Assembly (NCBI RefSeq): GCF_001591265.1
Contig: NZ_BCUL01000002.1
Span: 62,001-126,000, forward strand
From: Moraxella atlantae NBRC 14588
GTDB taxonomy: Bacteria > Pseudomonadota > Gammaproteobacteria > Pseudomonadales > Moraxellaceae
Direction of reading: 5' to 3'
Length of the DNA stretch: 64,000 bases
Every line of letters starts with the position of its first letter. Position 1 is the first letter of the stretch. This document shows positions 35,474 to 45,911 of this stretch, one piece after another. The notes below the pieces were generated by a model that worked only from the letters and a program-made list of their open reading frames with translations, ran no database searches and was not told where the DNA came from. Position numbers and translations under genes: made by a program.

Positions 35474-36082
35474 ATGCTTACCCCAAAATTTGATACCTTG
35501 GTGCAACAGCTAAAAATCCTACCAGGTGTGGGCAACAAAACCGCCCAACGTATGGCATTGCACCTTTTGACGCACAAACGCGCGCAGGGCATGGCGCTAG
35601 CAGACGCGCTGATGGTTGCCATGAGCCAAATCAAGCAGTGTCAGCGTTGTCGCGGATTATCCGACGATGAGATATGCCCTGTATGTGCCGATCCACGGCG
35701 CAGTGACAGCATGTTGTGTATTGTCGAAACCGCCGCTGATATGATGGCGATTGAGCAAACGGCAAATTTTAACGGCAAGTATTTTGTTTTGGGCGGGCAT
35801 TTGTCGCCGATGGACGGCATAGGCGCAGAGCAACTGGGCTTAGATGATTTGGTGGCGTTGCTGCGCCATCAGCACGACAGCGGTGAGCCTGTGCAAGAGG
35901 TGATTTTGGCAACCAGTACGACGGTTGAAGGGCAGACCACAGCGCATTTTGTGAGCGAGGTGGTCAAACCATATGTTTTACGCATTACGCGTATTGCCCA
36001 AGGCATTCCGATGGGCGGTGAGCTTGGCTATCTTGACGCGATGACGCTGGGGCAAGCCTTACAAAATCGCGCCAGTTGGTAA
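35474..36082 (+). CDS. recR: RecR, recombination mediator
   Basis: RecR works with RecO and RecF to load RecA at gaps. The 202 residues contain the helix-hairpin-helix [20 protein letters not shown], a C4 zinc finger (CQRC then CPVC) and the Toprim domain beginning [16 protein letters not shown], with the family-typical C-terminal [20 protein letters not shown]. The frame opens at a GTG at 35465; the ATG at 35474 gives the usual N-terminus and has GGTG eight bases before it. Follows ybaB. Confidence 0.95.
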   Translation: MLTPKFDTLVQQLKILPGVGNKTAQRMALHLLTHKRAQGMALADALMVAMSQIKQCQRCRGLSDDEICPVCADPRRSDSMLCIVETAADMMAIEQTANFNGKYFVLGGHLSPMDGIGAEQLGLDDLVALLRHQHDSGEPVQEVILATSTTVEGQTTAHFVSEVVKPYVLRITRIAQGIPMGGELGYLDAMTLGQALQNRASW

Positions 36083-36219
36083 TCCAGCCTAACGTTGCCA
36101 AAGCAGGTAACTTTTGCCAGTCATTTTCGCTGTGCGCCATTGGCAAGGTCTATAACGCTTGCCACTGTGCAGGCGTTGGTCTATCTTAACATCAATCTAT
36201 CCAACCATGTTCAATAATC

Positions 36220-37485
36220 ATGTCAAATAATCATGTCCAAACTGCGCCTGTTTTAAGTCCTTTGACGGCTACCCAACGCCAGCAGCTGGTTGATTTACCA
36301 AGCCGTTGGGTGACCACGCAAGAGCAACTGTTTAATTTACTTGATGAAATCGACACTTGCCAGCGTATCGCCTTAGACACTGAGTTCATCAAACGCGACA
36401 CGTTTTACCCAATTTTGGCATTGGTACAAGTCAATACAGGCAAAGGCGTGTATTTGCTTGACGTGCCCAAGCTGTATATGGACGAGTTTTGGGAAGTCAT
36501 CCGTGATGTGTCGACATTGGTGCTGCACGCTTGTGGCGAGGATTTAGGGATTTATTATTTGCTGTCCAAATTGCCGCCGCTTGATAACGTGTTTGATACC
36601 CAAATCGCGCTGGGTTTTTTGGTCGGTGAAAGTGCATGGGGTTATCAGCGCGCATTGGCGGAGGTGCTTGGTATTCATGTGGATAAAGGCGAGAGCCAAT
36701 CCGACTGGCTGCAACGCCCTTTGACCTTTGAGCAAGAGCAATACGCGGCGGATGATGTGCGCTATTTGTTGGCATTGCATGATGCCATTGCCGAGCAGTT
36801 GGCGGCGCGCGCGCTGCTTGATCATGCACGCGAGGACTGCCAAAGCTACGCGCGTGAGGTATATGACAACATCAACACCGCCGATGATGCGTTGTATTTG
36901 TCGGTGGCAGATTTTCGCGACAGCCCGCAGCAGTTGGCGTTATTACAGGCGTTGTGTGAATGGCGCGAGGAGCTGGCGCGCTCGCTGAATCGTCCACGCA
37001 CGTTTATTTTGCGCCCACAGACCTTGCGTGAAATTGTTGACAAGCCGCCACATAGTATTAAGCAGCTGAGTTTTACCAGTATCAAACCCAATGTGATCCG
37101 CCAGTACGGGCAAGAGATTTTGGCACTGATTGCCGAGGTGCGCCAAGCCGACCCTGCAAACTATCCTGCAACTTTGCCGCCGCCGTACCGTAACCTTGAC
37201 AATCCGACCCAAAAAGCCATCAGCCAAGCCACGCGTGAGTATGCTGCCAAGCTTGGCATGGATGAATCGGTACTGATGCGCAAAAAATGGCTGAGTGAAC
37301 TGTACGCGCAAGTCTTGGCAAATCAAGCCGCACAAGCAAATGCACAGCACAGCCCAAGCAATTTAGCGGCAAATTTATCGCCATGGCTTCGCGGTTGGCG
37401 GCAGGCATGGGCAATAGCCACACTGGTGCCAATTTTGCAAACAGCCGTTGGACAGCCTGCTGATGACGCATCCGCAAGCGATTAG
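36220..37485 (+). CDS. rnd: RNase D, 3'-5' exoribonuclease
   Basis: RNase D trims 3' ends of tRNA precursors and other small RNAs. The N-terminal DEDDy exonuclease domain shows LDTEFIKRDTFYPILALVQ (Asp/Glu pair), HACGEDLGI (second Asp) and YAADDVRYLLALH (Tyr and last Asp). An HRDC region follows around residue 240 with ALCEWREELARSLNRPR, and a second lies further on. The length of 421 residues is slightly above E. coli RNase D because of an Ala/Asn-rich C-terminal tail. It ends at a bidirectional terminator shared with gcvP. Confidence 0.94.
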   Translation: MSNNHVQTAPVLSPLTATQRQQLVDLPSRWVTTQEQLFNLLDEIDTCQRIALDTEFIKRDTFYPILALVQVNTGKGVYLLDVPKLYMDEFWEVIRDVSTLVLHACGEDLGIYYLLSKLPPLDNVFDTQIALGFLVGESAWGYQRALAEVLGIHVDKGESQSDWLQRPLTFEQEQYAADDVRYLLALHDAIAEQLAARALLDHAREDCQSYAREVYDNINTADDALYLSVADFRDSPQQLALLQALCEWREELARSLNRPRTFILRPQTLREIVDKPPHSIKQLSFTSIKPNVIRQYGQEILALIAEVRQADPANYPATLPPPYRNLDNPTQKAISQATREYAAKLGMDESVLMRKKWLSELYAQVLANQAAQANAQHSPSNLAANLSPWLRGWRQAWAIATLVPILQTAVGQPADDASASD

Positions 37486-37497
37486 CCCATACGCACA

Positions 37498-37529
37498 AAA
37501 AAACCGCTCTGTTATTTGAGCGGTTTTTT
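37498..37529. terminator. Bidirectional terminator between rnd and gcvP
   Basis: AAAAAACCGCTC and GAGCGGTTTTTT form a perfect 12-bp stem with an eight-base loop and A/T runs on both sides. It serves both convergent genes, 12 bases after rnd and 22 after gcvP. Confidence 0.92.
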
Positions 37530-37550
37530 GTGCTGCAAAGCTGATTAGGC

Positions 37551-40457
37551 TTATTCGGCGATTTCACCGTTTTCATAACTTGCCACATCGGGGCAGCTAC
37601 ACACCAAGTTTTTATCGCCATACACATCATCAACGCGGCTAACACTTGGCCAAAACTTATGCGCGCGCACAAATGGCAGCGGATAGGCGGCCTCATCACG
37701 GCTGTAAGCGTGTTGCCAATCGCCTGCGATGACCTCGGCGGTATGCGGCGCATTCACCAACGGGTTGTCATCCGCTGGCCATTCGCCTGCTGCTACGCGC
37801 TCAGCCTCGCGCTTGATTTGTACCAAAGCGGCAATAAAACGGTCAAGCTCAGCTTTGTCCTCGGACTCGGTGGGCTCAATCATCAGTGTGCCTGCCACAG
37901 GAAATGACATCGTCGGCGCATGAAAACCGTAATCCATCAAGCGTTTGGCGATATCGACCTCGGTGATACCTGTTTCGGCTTTAAGCGGACGAATGTCAAT
38001 GATACATTCATGCGCCACGCGGTTGTTGTTGCCCGTGTACAAAATCGGATAATGCGCGGCAAGTTGGCTTGCCACATAGTTGGCGTTTAGCAGTGCAGCC
38101 TCGGTGGCACGGCGCAGCCCATCACGTCCCATCATGGTGATATACATCCATGAGATTGGTAAAATACTAGCAGAACCAAACGGTGCAGCAGATACCGCTG
38201 TCATACCAGCTTGTGCCTCAGGTATGGGTGCGACGCTATGATTGGGGATAAACGGCGCAAGATGCGCTTTTAGTCCAATGGGTCCCATACCAGGACCGCC
38301 ACCGCCGTGTGGAATGCAAAACGTTTTGTGCAAGTTCATATGCAATACGTCTGCGCCGACCTCGGCAGGTTGCATCATCGCCACCTGCGCATTCATATTC
38401 GCCCCGTCCATATACACTTGTCCGCCGTGCTGATGAATCAGCGCGCAAATATCACGGATGCCTGCTTCAAACACGCCATGTGTTGATGGGTAGGTAATCA
38501 TCAACGCGCCCAGATTGTCGCTGTGCTGCTCGGTTTTGGCAGTCAAATCAGCAATATCAACGTTGCCCTGCTCATCGGTTGCGACCACCACCACCTGCAT
38601 ACCCATCATCTGTGCGGTGGCAGGGTTGGTGCCATGCGCCGAACGCGGAATCAAGCAAATATTGCGATTGGCCTGACCCAAGCTCTCGTGATAACGCCGA
38701 ATCGCCAACAGCCCTGCGTATTCACCCGACGCGCCCGAATTGGGCTGCATTGAAATCGCATCAAATCCTGTGATGGCTTTGAGCTGAGCCTCAAGCCCTG
38801 CAATCATTTCTAAATACCCACCGACTTGGTCACGCGGCGCAAATGGGTGCACATTGGCAAATTCATGCCACGTAATCGGCAGCATCTCGCTGGTGGCGTT
38901 GAGCTTCATCGTACAGCTACCCAACGAAATCATGCTGCGGTTCATCGCCAAATCTTTGTCCTCAAGTTGCTTGAGGTAGCGCAGCATTTGATGCTCAGTA
39001 TGGTGGCTGTTAAACACAGGATGGCTTAAAATCGCATCGTTGCGTAGCAGGGTATCGGGCAATGACATCGTTAATGCGTCGGGCAAATCCGCCGCCGCGC
39101 CAAATAATTGCGTTAAAATAGCGAAATCGTGCGCGTCACTGACCTCACTAAATGCCACCGCAATATGACTATCATCGACCTTGCGCAAATTAAAACCAAC
39201 GTTGAGCGCATTTTGATAAATCTGCTCGGTTTGCCCGTCAGTATGCACCAACACCGTATCAAAAAACGTTTGGTGCACCACGCTAAGCCCTGCGTTTTGC
39301 AAGGTTTGGGCAAATGCCGTTGCCAACCCATGGATGCGTGTCGCAATACGGCGCACACCAATCGCGCCGTGATACACAGCGTACATACCCGCCAAATTTG
39401 CCAACAGCACCTGCGACGTGCAGATATTAGAATTGGCTTTTTCACGGCGAATGTGCTGCTCACGGGTTTGCAATGCCATACGCAGGGCAGGCTTGCCATT
39501 GGCATCGATCGATACGCCGATGATACGCCCTGGCGCAGAGCGTTTTGCCGCATCTTTAAAGGCAAAATACGCCGCATGTGGCCCTCCAAAGCCCATCGGC
39601 ACACCAAAGCGTTGGGTATTGCCCAGTGCGACATCCGCGCCCATCTCGGCAGGGGATTTGAGCAAAACCAAGCTCATAACATCGGCCGCGACAATCGCCA
39701 ATGCGCCTTTGGCTTTAACTTGGGTGATGATATCGGTCAAATCAACGACATCGCCATCACGCCCCACATACTGAAAAATTGCGCCAAAAAATTCGCCATT
39801 TGCCGCCGTATCAAAATCACCGACCACCACATCCCAACCAAAATACTTGGCACGGGTACGAATCACATCAAGCGTTTGCGGAAAAATACGCGCATCAACA
39901 AAAAACTGATTAGATTTTGACTTGCTCAAGCGTTTTGCCATTGCCATCGCTTCTGCTGCCGCGGTGGCTTCATCAAGCAGCGACGCGCCTGCCAAATCTA
40001 AGCCCGTCAGATCAATACACATTTGCTGAAAATTGAGCAACGCCTCAAGCCGCCCTTGCGCAATCTCGGCTTGATACGGTGTGTAAGCCGTGTACCAACC
40101 AGGGTTTTCCAAAACATTGCGTTTGATGACCGCAGGCAGGCGCGTGGGGTAATAGCCCAAGCCGATATAGCTTTTATTGACCTTGATTTTATCGGCAAGC
40201 GCGCGCAATTTTGCCAACGCTTCATGCTCAGGTACGCTCAATGGCAAATCAAGCGCACGGTTTAGCCGCACCGCTTCAGGCACTGTTTGGGCGATAAAAT
40301 CCGCCATGCTGTCTGCACCCACCGCCGCCAACATCGCTTGCTGTGCTTGTGCATCAATGCCCACATGCCGTGCGACAAATTCGCTGTGGTTAAATACCTC
40401 GGCAAATGTTGTCCACGGCGTTTTTTGTCCTGTTCCTGTTTTTGCTTGCTCTGCCAT
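37551..40457 (-). CDS. gcvP: GcvP, glycine dehydrogenase (decarboxylating), P protein
   Basis: This PLP enzyme decarboxylates glycine and loads the aminomethyl group on GcvH. The 968-residue single-chain form is a fusion of two homologous halves. The first has RHVGIDAQ and [10 protein letters not shown], the second carries the PLP lysine at about residue 711 in [20 protein letters not shown], preceded by [13 protein letters not shown] and SAHGTNPA. The frame opens at a TTG two codons earlier, but GAGGGG seven bases before the ATG at 40457 decides the start. It is the last gene of the glycine cleavage cluster, 118 bases after the nitroreductase. Confidence 0.97.
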   Translation of the reverse strand: MAEQAKTGTGQKTPWTTFAEVFNHSEFVARHVGIDAQAQQAMLAAVGADSMADFIAQTVPEAVRLNRALDLPLSVPEHEALAKLRALADKIKVNKSYIGLGYYPTRLPAVIKRNVLENPGWYTAYTPYQAEIAQGRLEALLNFQQMCIDLTGLDLAGASLLDEATAAAEAMAMAKRLSKSKSNQFFVDARIFPQTLDVIRTRAKYFGWDVVVGDFDTAANGEFFGAIFQYVGRDGDVVDLTDIITQVKAKGALAIVAADVMSLVLLKSPAEMGADVALGNTQRFGVPMGFGGPHAAYFAFKDAAKRSAPGRIIGVSIDANGKPALRMALQTREQHIRREKANSNICTSQVLLANLAGMYAVYHGAIGVRRIATRIHGLATAFAQTLQNAGLSVVHQTFFDTVLVHTDGQTEQIYQNALNVGFNLRKVDDSHIAVAFSEVSDAHDFAILTQLFGAAADLPDALTMSLPDTLLRNDAILSHPVFNSHHTEHQMLRYLKQLEDKDLAMNRSMISLGSCTMKLNATSEMLPITWHEFANVHPFAPRDQVGGYLEMIAGLEAQLKAITGFDAISMQPNSGASGEYAGLLAIRRYHESLGQANRNICLIPRSAHGTNPATAQMMGMQVVVVATDEQGNVDIADLTAKTEQHSDNLGALMITYPSTHGVFEAGIRDICALIHQHGGQVYMDGANMNAQVAMMQPAEVGADVLHMNLHKTFCIPHGGGGPGMGPIGLKAHLAPFIPNHSVAPIPEAQAGMTAVSAAPFGSASILPISWMYITMMGRDGLRRATEAALLNANYVASQLAAHYPILYTGNNNRVAHECIIDIRPLKAETGITEVDIAKRLMDYGFHAPTMSFPVAGTLMIEPTESEDKAELDRFIAALVQIKREAERVAAGEWPADDNPLVNAPHTAEVIAGDWQHAYSRDEAAYPLPFVRAHKFWPSVSRVDDVYGDKNLVCSCPDVASYENGEIAE

Positions 40458-40575
40458 TGCCAAACCCCTCGCTTACTGTATTGTTGTGGCGAAAATCCAC
40501 CAAACACAAACAAATTTGCCAAGCCTGCGTGCCTAAGGGTGTTCAGCCGCTGACTTGGCAAATCATGTCACAAAT

Positions 40576-41310
40576 TTAGACAGTCACAACAAAGCGTTCA
40601 CGCTCAAAGCGATATTGCTCACTGTAAATGCCATCTTCGGCGCGCTCACCTGCGCCAATCACCATGCAAATGTACTGATGTTCATTTAAGCCCAGTACTT
40701 TGCTAAGCTGTTCTTCATCAAAACCACCCATCGGGCAGCTATCAAAGCCATACGCGCGCAAGGCTAACATCAAGTTTTCAGCGGCCAACGCGGTGCTAAT
40801 CAATGCCCAGTTTTTGACATCTGCTTCGGTATAGTAGGGGGCTACCGCCGCGCCTTTGACCTGACGCTGTACCTGAATTGCCGCCCACTTAACAGGCGAT
40901 AGCACGTTGAGCGCGCCGCGTGTGAACGCAAATGGCATCAGCTTGCCATAATACGTCTGAACTGCCTTGGGCACAGGTTTAGATGGATAGTAAGTGATAT
41001 TGTCCTTGGCGTTTTGTTGCCACGTATCACCGCGTCCCACGCAGACGATTAAGCGATTGGCGGTTTTGGCGGCATTTTGGCTCATACAGCACTTAACCAC
41101 CGCCTCACGCATCGAAGGTGAGTCAATGACAAAAAATTGCCATGGCTGTAGGTTGCTAGAATTGGGCGCAAGCATGGCGATATCTAAGCAGGCATGCAGC
41201 ACCTCATCGCTAATCGGTGTGTCGGTAAAACGGCGCACCGAACGGCGTGAACGTACCACATCGCCAAATGTTGATTCGGCAAATACCTTGGCAGGGTCAA
41301 ACGTACTCAT
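40576..41310 (-). CDS. Nitroreductase-family FMN oxidoreductase
   Basis: This 244-residue flavoprotein has the family start VVRSRRSVRRFTDTPISDEV, then ACLDIAMLAPNSSNLQPWQF for FMN binding, and AAENLMLALRAYGFDSCPMG and MVIGAGERAEDG near the C-terminus. These are NAD(P)H-dependent reductases of quinones, nitro compounds or flavin-like substrates; the natural substrate is unknown. It sits on the same strand between gcvH and gcvP (68 and 118 bases away), so it is probably read from the glycine-controlled promoter, which is an unusual place for it. Confidence 0.87.
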   Translation of the reverse strand: MSTFDPAKVFAESTFGDVVRSRRSVRRFTDTPISDEVLHACLDIAMLAPNSSNLQPWQFFVIDSPSMREAVVKCCMSQNAAKTANRLIVCVGRGDTWQQNAKDNITYYPSKPVPKAVQTYYGKLMPFAFTRGALNVLSPVKWAAIQVQRQVKGAAVAPYYTEADVKNWALISTALAAENLMLALRAYGFDSCPMGGFDEEQLSKVLGLNEHQYICMVIGAGERAEDGIYSEQYRFERERFVVTV

Positions 41311-41378
41311 GTTGTTGTTCCGTTTTAAAATAAGTCAATCGGGGTTAGCAAACGCTGATCGCTGGCAAACCGTTGGGC

Positions 41379-41759
41379 TTACAAGCTATCTTGATAGTCA
41401 TCGGCGTCCATCAAGCCGTCATAGTCGTCGGCATTGTCAGGACGAATTTTAAAGAACCAACCATCGCCGTAAGGGTCGCTGTTGATGGTTTCAGGTGCGT
41501 CAATCAATGCGTTATTGATCTCAATGATTTCACCTGCAATCGGCGCATACACATCGGATGCCGCTTTGACCGATTCAACCACAGCAATTTCATCATCAGC
41601 TTCAACCGTTGCGCCGACCTCTGGCAATTCAACATACACGATATCACCAAGCAAATCTTGCGCGTGGTCTGTGATACCGATGGTTAGCGTACCATCTGCT
41701 TCTTGGCGTAGCCATTCGTGGCTGGCGACGTATTTTAAATCCGCTGGAATTTGGCTCAT
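41379..41759 (-). CDS. gcvH: GcvH, lipoyl carrier protein of the glycine cleavage system
   Basis: This small shuttle protein carries the aminomethyl group between GcvP and GcvT on a lipoyl arm. The 126 residues include [35 protein letters not shown] and the lipoylated Lys65 in [13 protein letters not shown], all at standard positions, and end in an Asp-rich tail. Length is typical. It lies downstream of gcvT and the MliC-like gene. Confidence 0.96.
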   Translation of the reverse strand: MSQIPADLKYVASHEWLRQEADGTLTIGITDHAQDLLGDIVYVELPEVGATVEADDEIAVVESVKAASDVYAPIAGEIIEINNALIDAPETINSDPYGDGWFFKIRPDNADDYDGLMDADDYQDSL

Positions 41760-41907
41760 ATCCCGATTCCTAACTCGTTGTTATCAAGGTAGTTAAACTA
41801 AGTAGGCAATGAAAGCACAAGCTACCTACATGAAAAATATGGCCGATAAGCGTACCGACCATATCAAAATCGCGCTAACGCATTAGCGGCGATGTAGACA
41901 AAACTGC

Positions 41908-42309
41908 TTACTGCGCGCAAGCAAAGTTAAATTGCTGACCTTGTGCTACCACGTTTAGCAACGCTGAAGAACCATCAACTGACCATGTGTAAACGGTGCT
42001 ACCATCGCGGTTAGCCAATTGATAGCGGTTGCCACCAACGGTATTTGGATCTTGTTTTAGTAGCATAGCGGTGTCATTGAGCGTAAGCATTGGTGCAGTT
42101 ACTTTTAGGTTCACTGAACCATTGGTCAAGCCGTTAGTGCGCGTATTTTGGTTGTAGAATGCAGTCACTTGTGTGTTGTTGTCGCAGCGATAAGTTACTG
42201 AGTTGTCTTGAACAGCTTGGATTTGCGCTGGGCTAGGTTGTGCCACATTGGTTGAAGTACATGCGCCCAAAACAGCAACCATCGGTACTAGAGCAAGTAG
42301 CTTTTTCAT
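41908..42309 (-). CDS. MliC/PliC-like lysozyme-inhibitor lipoprotein
   Basis: This lipoprotein has 133 residues: signal MKKLLALVPMVAVLGACTS with the lipobox cysteine at 17, then a small beta domain with VTYRCDNNTQVTAFYNQ, a central LTLNDTAMLL and a C-terminal FNFACAQ. The paired cysteines and the Y-x-C-D start fit the MliC family of C-type lysozyme inhibitors, which protect peptidoglycan from host lysozyme. The frame opens 13 codons earlier, but AAGGA before the ATG at 42309 decides. It lies inside the gcv cluster; a 215-base upstream gap could hold its own promoter. Confidence 0.78.
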   Translation of the reverse strand: MKKLLALVPMVAVLGACTSTNVAQPSPAQIQAVQDNSVTYRCDNNTQVTAFYNQNTRTNGLTNGSVNLKVTAPMLTLNDTAMLLKQDPNTVGGNRYQLANRDGSTVYTWSVDGSSALLNVVAQGQQFNFACAQ

Positions 42310-42524
42310 AACTATTCCTTCATTAAACAATACCAAGGGTAAAAACACTTACCCCGAAAAATAACTAACTTTGTTCAGATAAATAACACGGTATTTAAGC
42401 GTAAATCAACGCGATTATCTTTACCATTGTCAGTAAATCCAGTCAAATTTGCTTACTATTCAATGATTGTGCAAACTTCACTGGTTAATGCCCATCATAG
42501 CATTAGCGTATCGGCTAAGCTAGA

Positions 42525-43715
42525 TTAAGCGAATTGTTTTTTGCCATTTCTCACAAAAGGTAACGAAATGATACGAACCGCGGTCGGTTTGCCACGTAAA
42601 TCAACCTGTGCTTGCGTGTCGGTATCTATTGCAATGACAGGTACGCGCGCGATGGCAATCGATTGTTTAAGCGTTGGTGAAAACGTGCCACTGGTAATCA
42701 CGCCTGTGCGCCCGTCAGCAAGCGTCACCGCCATGCCCTCACGCAACACACCGCGCCCATCAAGTACCAAGCCAACTTGCATTTGGGCTTGTTTGGTGCT
42801 GATGGCTTGCTGCTGTTTGGCAAGCATCGCTGACTTACCAACAAAATCGCGATCATCATCCAACGCCAACGTCCACGCCATGCCACACTCAAAAGGTGTG
42901 ATGGTGTCATCCATTTCATGCCCATACAGATTCATGCCTGCCTCAAGTCGTAGCGTGTCACGTGCACCTAAGCCTGCAGGCACAACGCCTTGTGCGACCA
43001 AATCGGCAAAAAATTGTGTGGCAGCGGCAGCAGGTAAAATCACCTCAACGCCGTTTTCACCTGTGTAACCTGTGCGCGCAACAAACCAACCTGCACCCTC
43101 AATATCGCCTAAATCCTTGCCAACAAACGGCTTTAGACTTGTCAATACATCTGCCCAAGCCGGTTTAGCCGCGGATAATTTGGCAATCGCACGCGGACCT
43201 TGTACCGCCAACATGGCTAAATCGTCACGCACTTGGATAGCAACATCAGCAAAATCTTGCGCCACCTGCTTAAAGTGCGCCACGTTTTTGTCACGCGTGG
43301 CAGCATTGGACACAATGCGATACGCGGTTTCAGCGTCATTCATACGATACACGATTAAATCATCAATCACACCGCCGTTATCATTGAGCATGGCGGAATA
43401 CACCGCTTTGCCAACGGTTTTAGCTTTGTCAATGTCATTGGCGATCAGGCGTTGCAGCCACGCCTTCGCGTCTTGCCCTGTGATGTCGCTGATGACCATG
43501 TGTGAAACATCAAACATCCCTGCATCGGTACGCACCGCGTCGTGCTCTTGGATTTGTGAACCGTAATGAATGGGCAATTCCCAACCCGAAAAATCGACCA
43601 ATTTGGCATGGTGGGCGACGTGCGCGTCAAAAAAGGGCGTACGCTGCAGCGGCGCGGCAGTTTGGGCAGTGGTAGTTTGAGAAGTAGCGGCTTGAGCAGT
43701 GGCGGGGGTTGACAT
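42525..43715 (-). CDS. gcvT: GcvT, aminomethyltransferase (T protein)
   Basis: GcvT transfers the methylene group from the GcvH lipoyl arm to tetrahydrofolate and releases ammonia. The 396 residues include [43 protein letters not shown] with the catalytic aspartate, [12 protein letters not shown] and [20 protein letters not shown]. The C-terminal domain has [19 protein letters not shown] Thr/Ala/Gln-rich extension of about 25 residues precedes the conserved start. AGGA six bases before the ATG at 43715 supports it over an ORF start at 43757. It is the first gene after the glycine riboswitch. Confidence 0.96.
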   Translation of the reverse strand: MSTPATAQAATSQTTTAQTAAPLQRTPFFDAHVAHHAKLVDFSGWELPIHYGSQIQEHDAVRTDAGMFDVSHMVISDITGQDAKAWLQRLIANDIDKAKTVGKAVYSAMLNDNGGVIDDLIVYRMNDAETAYRIVSNAATRDKNVAHFKQVAQDFADVAIQVRDDLAMLAVQGPRAIAKLSAAKPAWADVLTSLKPFVGKDLGDIEGAGWFVARTGYTGENGVEVILPAAAATQFFADLVAQGVVPAGLGARDTLRLEAGMNLYGHEMDDTITPFECGMAWTLALDDDRDFVGKSAMLAKQQQAISTKQAQMQVGLVLDGRGVLREGMAVTLADGRTGVITSGTFSPTLKQSIAIARVPVIAIDTDTQAQVDLRGKPTAVRIISLPFVRNGKKQFA

Positions 43716-43770
43716 AAGCAATCCTGTCACAAAGGCAAAAAATCTAAGGCAGATCATATGAATAGGTAAA

Positions 43771-43798
43771 ATGCTAAACGCTTAGGGCGTTGCAGCAT
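43771..43798 (-). terminator. Hairpin between the glycine aptamers and gcvT (candidate expression platform)
   Basis: On the minus strand ATGCTGCAACGC and GCGTTTAGCAT pair around CCTAA and are followed by a short T run, 55 bases before gcvT. It is placed where the switch of the riboswitch would act, either as an intrinsic terminator or as an alternative structure. Confidence 0.6.
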
Positions 43799-43850
43799 CC
43801 AAACCAGCCAATGACTACCGATTATTAACAAGTAACAAAAAATTTGCCCT

Positions 43851-44129
43851 ATCTGTCCTATGACCTGAGATTTTCAACCGTTTAAAACCAACTATCATGT
43901 GGTAAAACAGCTTTTTCCCCTTCGGTGATGGCGGCTAGTGAGAAAAATAAACCTGCCATGCTCTCCAGATGTGTGTGCCAATCACGGCAAGTGGTGCGCG
44001 TGTGGCGTGATGTTCAGTCCATGAACCTGAGCGATTGTAGGGTTTTTGCGCCTTCGGTGATTGCCAGCGATGTGTCCGATCATTGATTGACCAGACAAAC
44101 AAAAATTGCCGCAATACTCTCCTGACATC
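43851..44129 (-). promoter_or_regulatory. Tandem glycine riboswitch (gcvT motif), two aptamers
   Basis: Two copies of the glycine aptamer lie in the leader of gcvT. Aptamer 1 (44129-44009) starts GATGTCAGGAGAG, has CACCGAAGGCGCAAAAACC in the middle and closes with CAGGTTCATGGACTGAACATC; GATGT-CAG and CTG-ACATC form its P1 stem. Aptamer 2 (43970-43851) has ATCTGGAGAG, CACCGAAGGGGAAAAAGC and CAGGTCATAGGACAGAT, with P1 ATCTG/CAGAT. The linker is 38 bases, longer than in most descriptions. In known cases glycine binding turns on the cleavage genes. A promoter lies just upstream and a hairpin lies between aptamer 2 and gcvT. Confidence 0.93.
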
Positions 44130-44135
44130 TAGCCT

Positions 44136-44164
44136 ATTATGCAAATTTTTATTAGATTTGACAA
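44136..44164 (-). promoter_or_regulatory. Sigma-70 type promoter of the gcv operon
   Basis: TTGTCA (44159-44164) and CATAAT (44136-44141) are separated by exactly 17 bases on the minus strand, each one or two bases off consensus. Transcription would start near 44129, at the first base of the riboswitch. Confidence 0.8.
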
Positions 44165-44283
44165 GCACTTTTAACGTTTGATGTCAAATGTTTGAGCAAA
44201 GCAATCGTTCATGCGTGCGCTGCCAAACTGTGCTACACTAAACCACTATCACAGCGACGGCACAAGCGATTGGCGGAGGGATT

Positions 44284-44757
44284 GTGGATATCATTAGCAC
44301 GACATTTGCAGGCATTTTTGCCATGTTGGCACTGGGCGGCACGATTGACCAAACAGACAGTAAGTCCACTAAAATCAGCTTACCTGATCGCCAAACCAGC
44401 ACCTATACCATGCCAAGCATTGCAGGCACATGGCAGCTACAACTTGCCAAAACCGACCCAAAACAGCCCAACTGCCAAGAGCGTTACAACTTCGCTCGTG
44501 ATAATGTATTTATCGGCGCAAGTGGGCAAGAGTTTAGCTATGGCAAGTATCGCTATATCGACCTGCCCGACAGCCTACCGATTTTATTGGTGCAAACCAC
44601 GTATGACAACAACCAAACTGACTGTTCGGGCGTGCGTGTTGATCAATCAGGTGAGCTGTTGGTCAGCTATGTCAAACAACAAGGCAACACCATGTATTGG
44701 TGCGCCGACAAGCAAGGCAAAAAATGCCCAATGAAAATGCAGCGCGTTTTGCCATAG
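44284..44757 (+). CDS. Small secreted or membrane-anchored protein of unknown function
   Basis: I do not recognise this 157-residue protein. The N-terminus (DIISTTFAGIFAMLALGGTI) is hydrophobic and could be a signal sequence. After it come a Ser/Thr-rich stretch, SIAGTWQLQLAKTD, which recalls lipocalin-like or small beta-barrel proteins, and several cysteines (NCQERY, DCSGV, MYWCADKQGKKCPMK) that suggest disulfides and an extracytoplasmic place. The start is GTG with GGAGG just upstream. An overlapping frame from 44192 is judged spurious. Divergent from the gcv operon and 37 bases before ruvB. Confidence 0.7.
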   Translation: MDIISTTFAGIFAMLALGGTIDQTDSKSTKISLPDRQTSTYTMPSIAGTWQLQLAKTDPKQPNCQERYNFARDNVFIGASGQEFSYGKYRYIDLPDSLPILLVQTTYDNNQTDCSGVRVDQSGELLVSYVKQQGNTMYWCADKQGKKCPMKMQRVLP

Positions 44758-44794
44758 AGGCTTGGCATTCTTGATCAATTGAAATGATAAAAAT

Positions 44795-45817
44795 ATGCTA
44801 CCACCGAATTTTAACCCATCAATTGCCAGCACGCCCAAAGCAGGACAAGGTGCAGATCGTCTGATTAGCCCGTTGGGACGGCGTGAAGACAATGCCGATA
44901 GCCATATCCGTCCAAGCCTGTTGGCAGAGTATATCGGGCAACCCACTGTCAAAGAACAAATGCAAGTGTTTATCGATGCGGCGCGTAGCCGACAAGAGGC
45001 ACTTGACCACACGCTGATTTTTGGTCCTCCAGGTTTGGGCAAAACCACATTGGCAAATATCATCGCGCGTGAGATGGGCGGCAATCTGCGTTCAACCTCA
45101 GGACCTGTGCTTGAGCGAGCAGGTGATTTGGCCGCCATGCTCACCAACCTTGAGGCAGGTGATGTGTTATTTATTGATGAAATTCATCGCTTAAGCCCTG
45201 TTATCGAGGAGATCTTGTACCCTGCGATGGAGGATTTTCAGCTGGATATCATGATCGGCGAAGGTCCTGCCGCTCGCTCGATTAAGCTTGATTTACCGCC
45301 ATTTACCTTGGTGGCAGCCACAACACGGGCAGGGCTATTGACATCACCGTTACGTGATCGCTTTGGTATTGTGCAGCGGCTTGAGTTTTATAGCGTGGCA
45401 GATTTGACCACGATTGTGGCACGTTCGGCACGGCTGCTTAATGTACCGATGACCGAGGACGGTGCGCGTGAGGTTGCTCGCCGTTCACGTGGTACGCCGC
45501 GTATCGCCAACCGCCTTTTGCGCCGCGTGCGCGATTATGCCCAAGTCAAGGGTGATGGCACAGTAACAGCAGAGATGGCGCACAGCGCGCTGGATATGCT
45601 GGCGGTGGATAAGCGTGGGCTTGACGGTTTAGACCGCCGTTATTTAGATACACTCAAAGAACGCTTTGATGGTGGGCCTGCAGGTGTTGAGTCTATCGCG
45701 GCAGCATTGGCAGAGGATCGTGGCACGCTTGAGGATGTCATCGAGCCGTATTTGATTCAGCAAGGTTATATCGTGCGCACCGCTCGGGGGAGGATGTTGG
45801 CAGGCGTTATAGACTAA
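44795..45817 (+). CDS. ruvB: RuvB, Holliday junction branch migration helicase
   Basis: RuvB is the AAA+ motor that drives branch migration with RuvA. In 340 residues: Walker [11 protein letters not shown] (76-85), Walker [10 protein letters not shown] (DEIH 128-131), sensor VAATTRAG, the arginine finger region in SPLRDRFGI, and the winged-helix DNA-binding domain at the C-terminus with [20 protein letters not shown]. The N-terminus is a few residues longer than usual. ruvA and ruvC are not adjacent in this window. Confidence 0.97.
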   Translation: MLPPNFNPSIASTPKAGQGADRLISPLGRREDNADSHIRPSLLAEYIGQPTVKEQMQVFIDAARSRQEALDHTLIFGPPGLGKTTLANIIAREMGGNLRSTSGPVLERAGDLAAMLTNLEAGDVLFIDEIHRLSPVIEEILYPAMEDFQLDIMIGEGPAARSIKLDLPPFTLVAATTRAGLLTSPLRDRFGIVQRLEFYSVADLTTIVARSARLLNVPMTEDGAREVARRSRGTPRIANRLLRRVRDYAQVKGDGTVTAEMAHSALDMLAVDKRGLDGLDRRYLDTLKERFDGGPAGVESIAAALAEDRGTLEDVIEPYLIQQGYIVRTARGRMLAGVID

Positions 45818-45862
45818 TGTGTGGTTGTTTTACGCCATATTAAATGCTGCCTTGATAAATCA

Positions 45863-45892
45863 AATAAGCCCCAATCTTGGTTGGGGCTTATT
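45863..45892. terminator. Bidirectional terminator between ruvB and the Ig-repeat gene
   Basis: AATAAGCCCCAA and TTGGGGCTTATT form a perfect 12-bp stem around TCTTGG. It lies 45 bases after ruvB and 19 bases beyond the stop of the convergent lipoprotein gene. Confidence 0.9.
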
Positions 45893-45911
45893 GTTGTATT
45901 GTCTATTAAGG

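Noticed and set aside
43935-44168. Minus-strand frame of 77 codons upstream of gcvT
   Set aside because: It overlaps the glycine riboswitch, which explains the sequence conservation and structure.
44192-44734. Alternative plus-strand frame overlapping the small secreted protein gene
   Set aside because: The GTG frame at 44284 has a strong ribosome-binding site and a signal-like start; the other frame is rich in basic and rare-looking residues.
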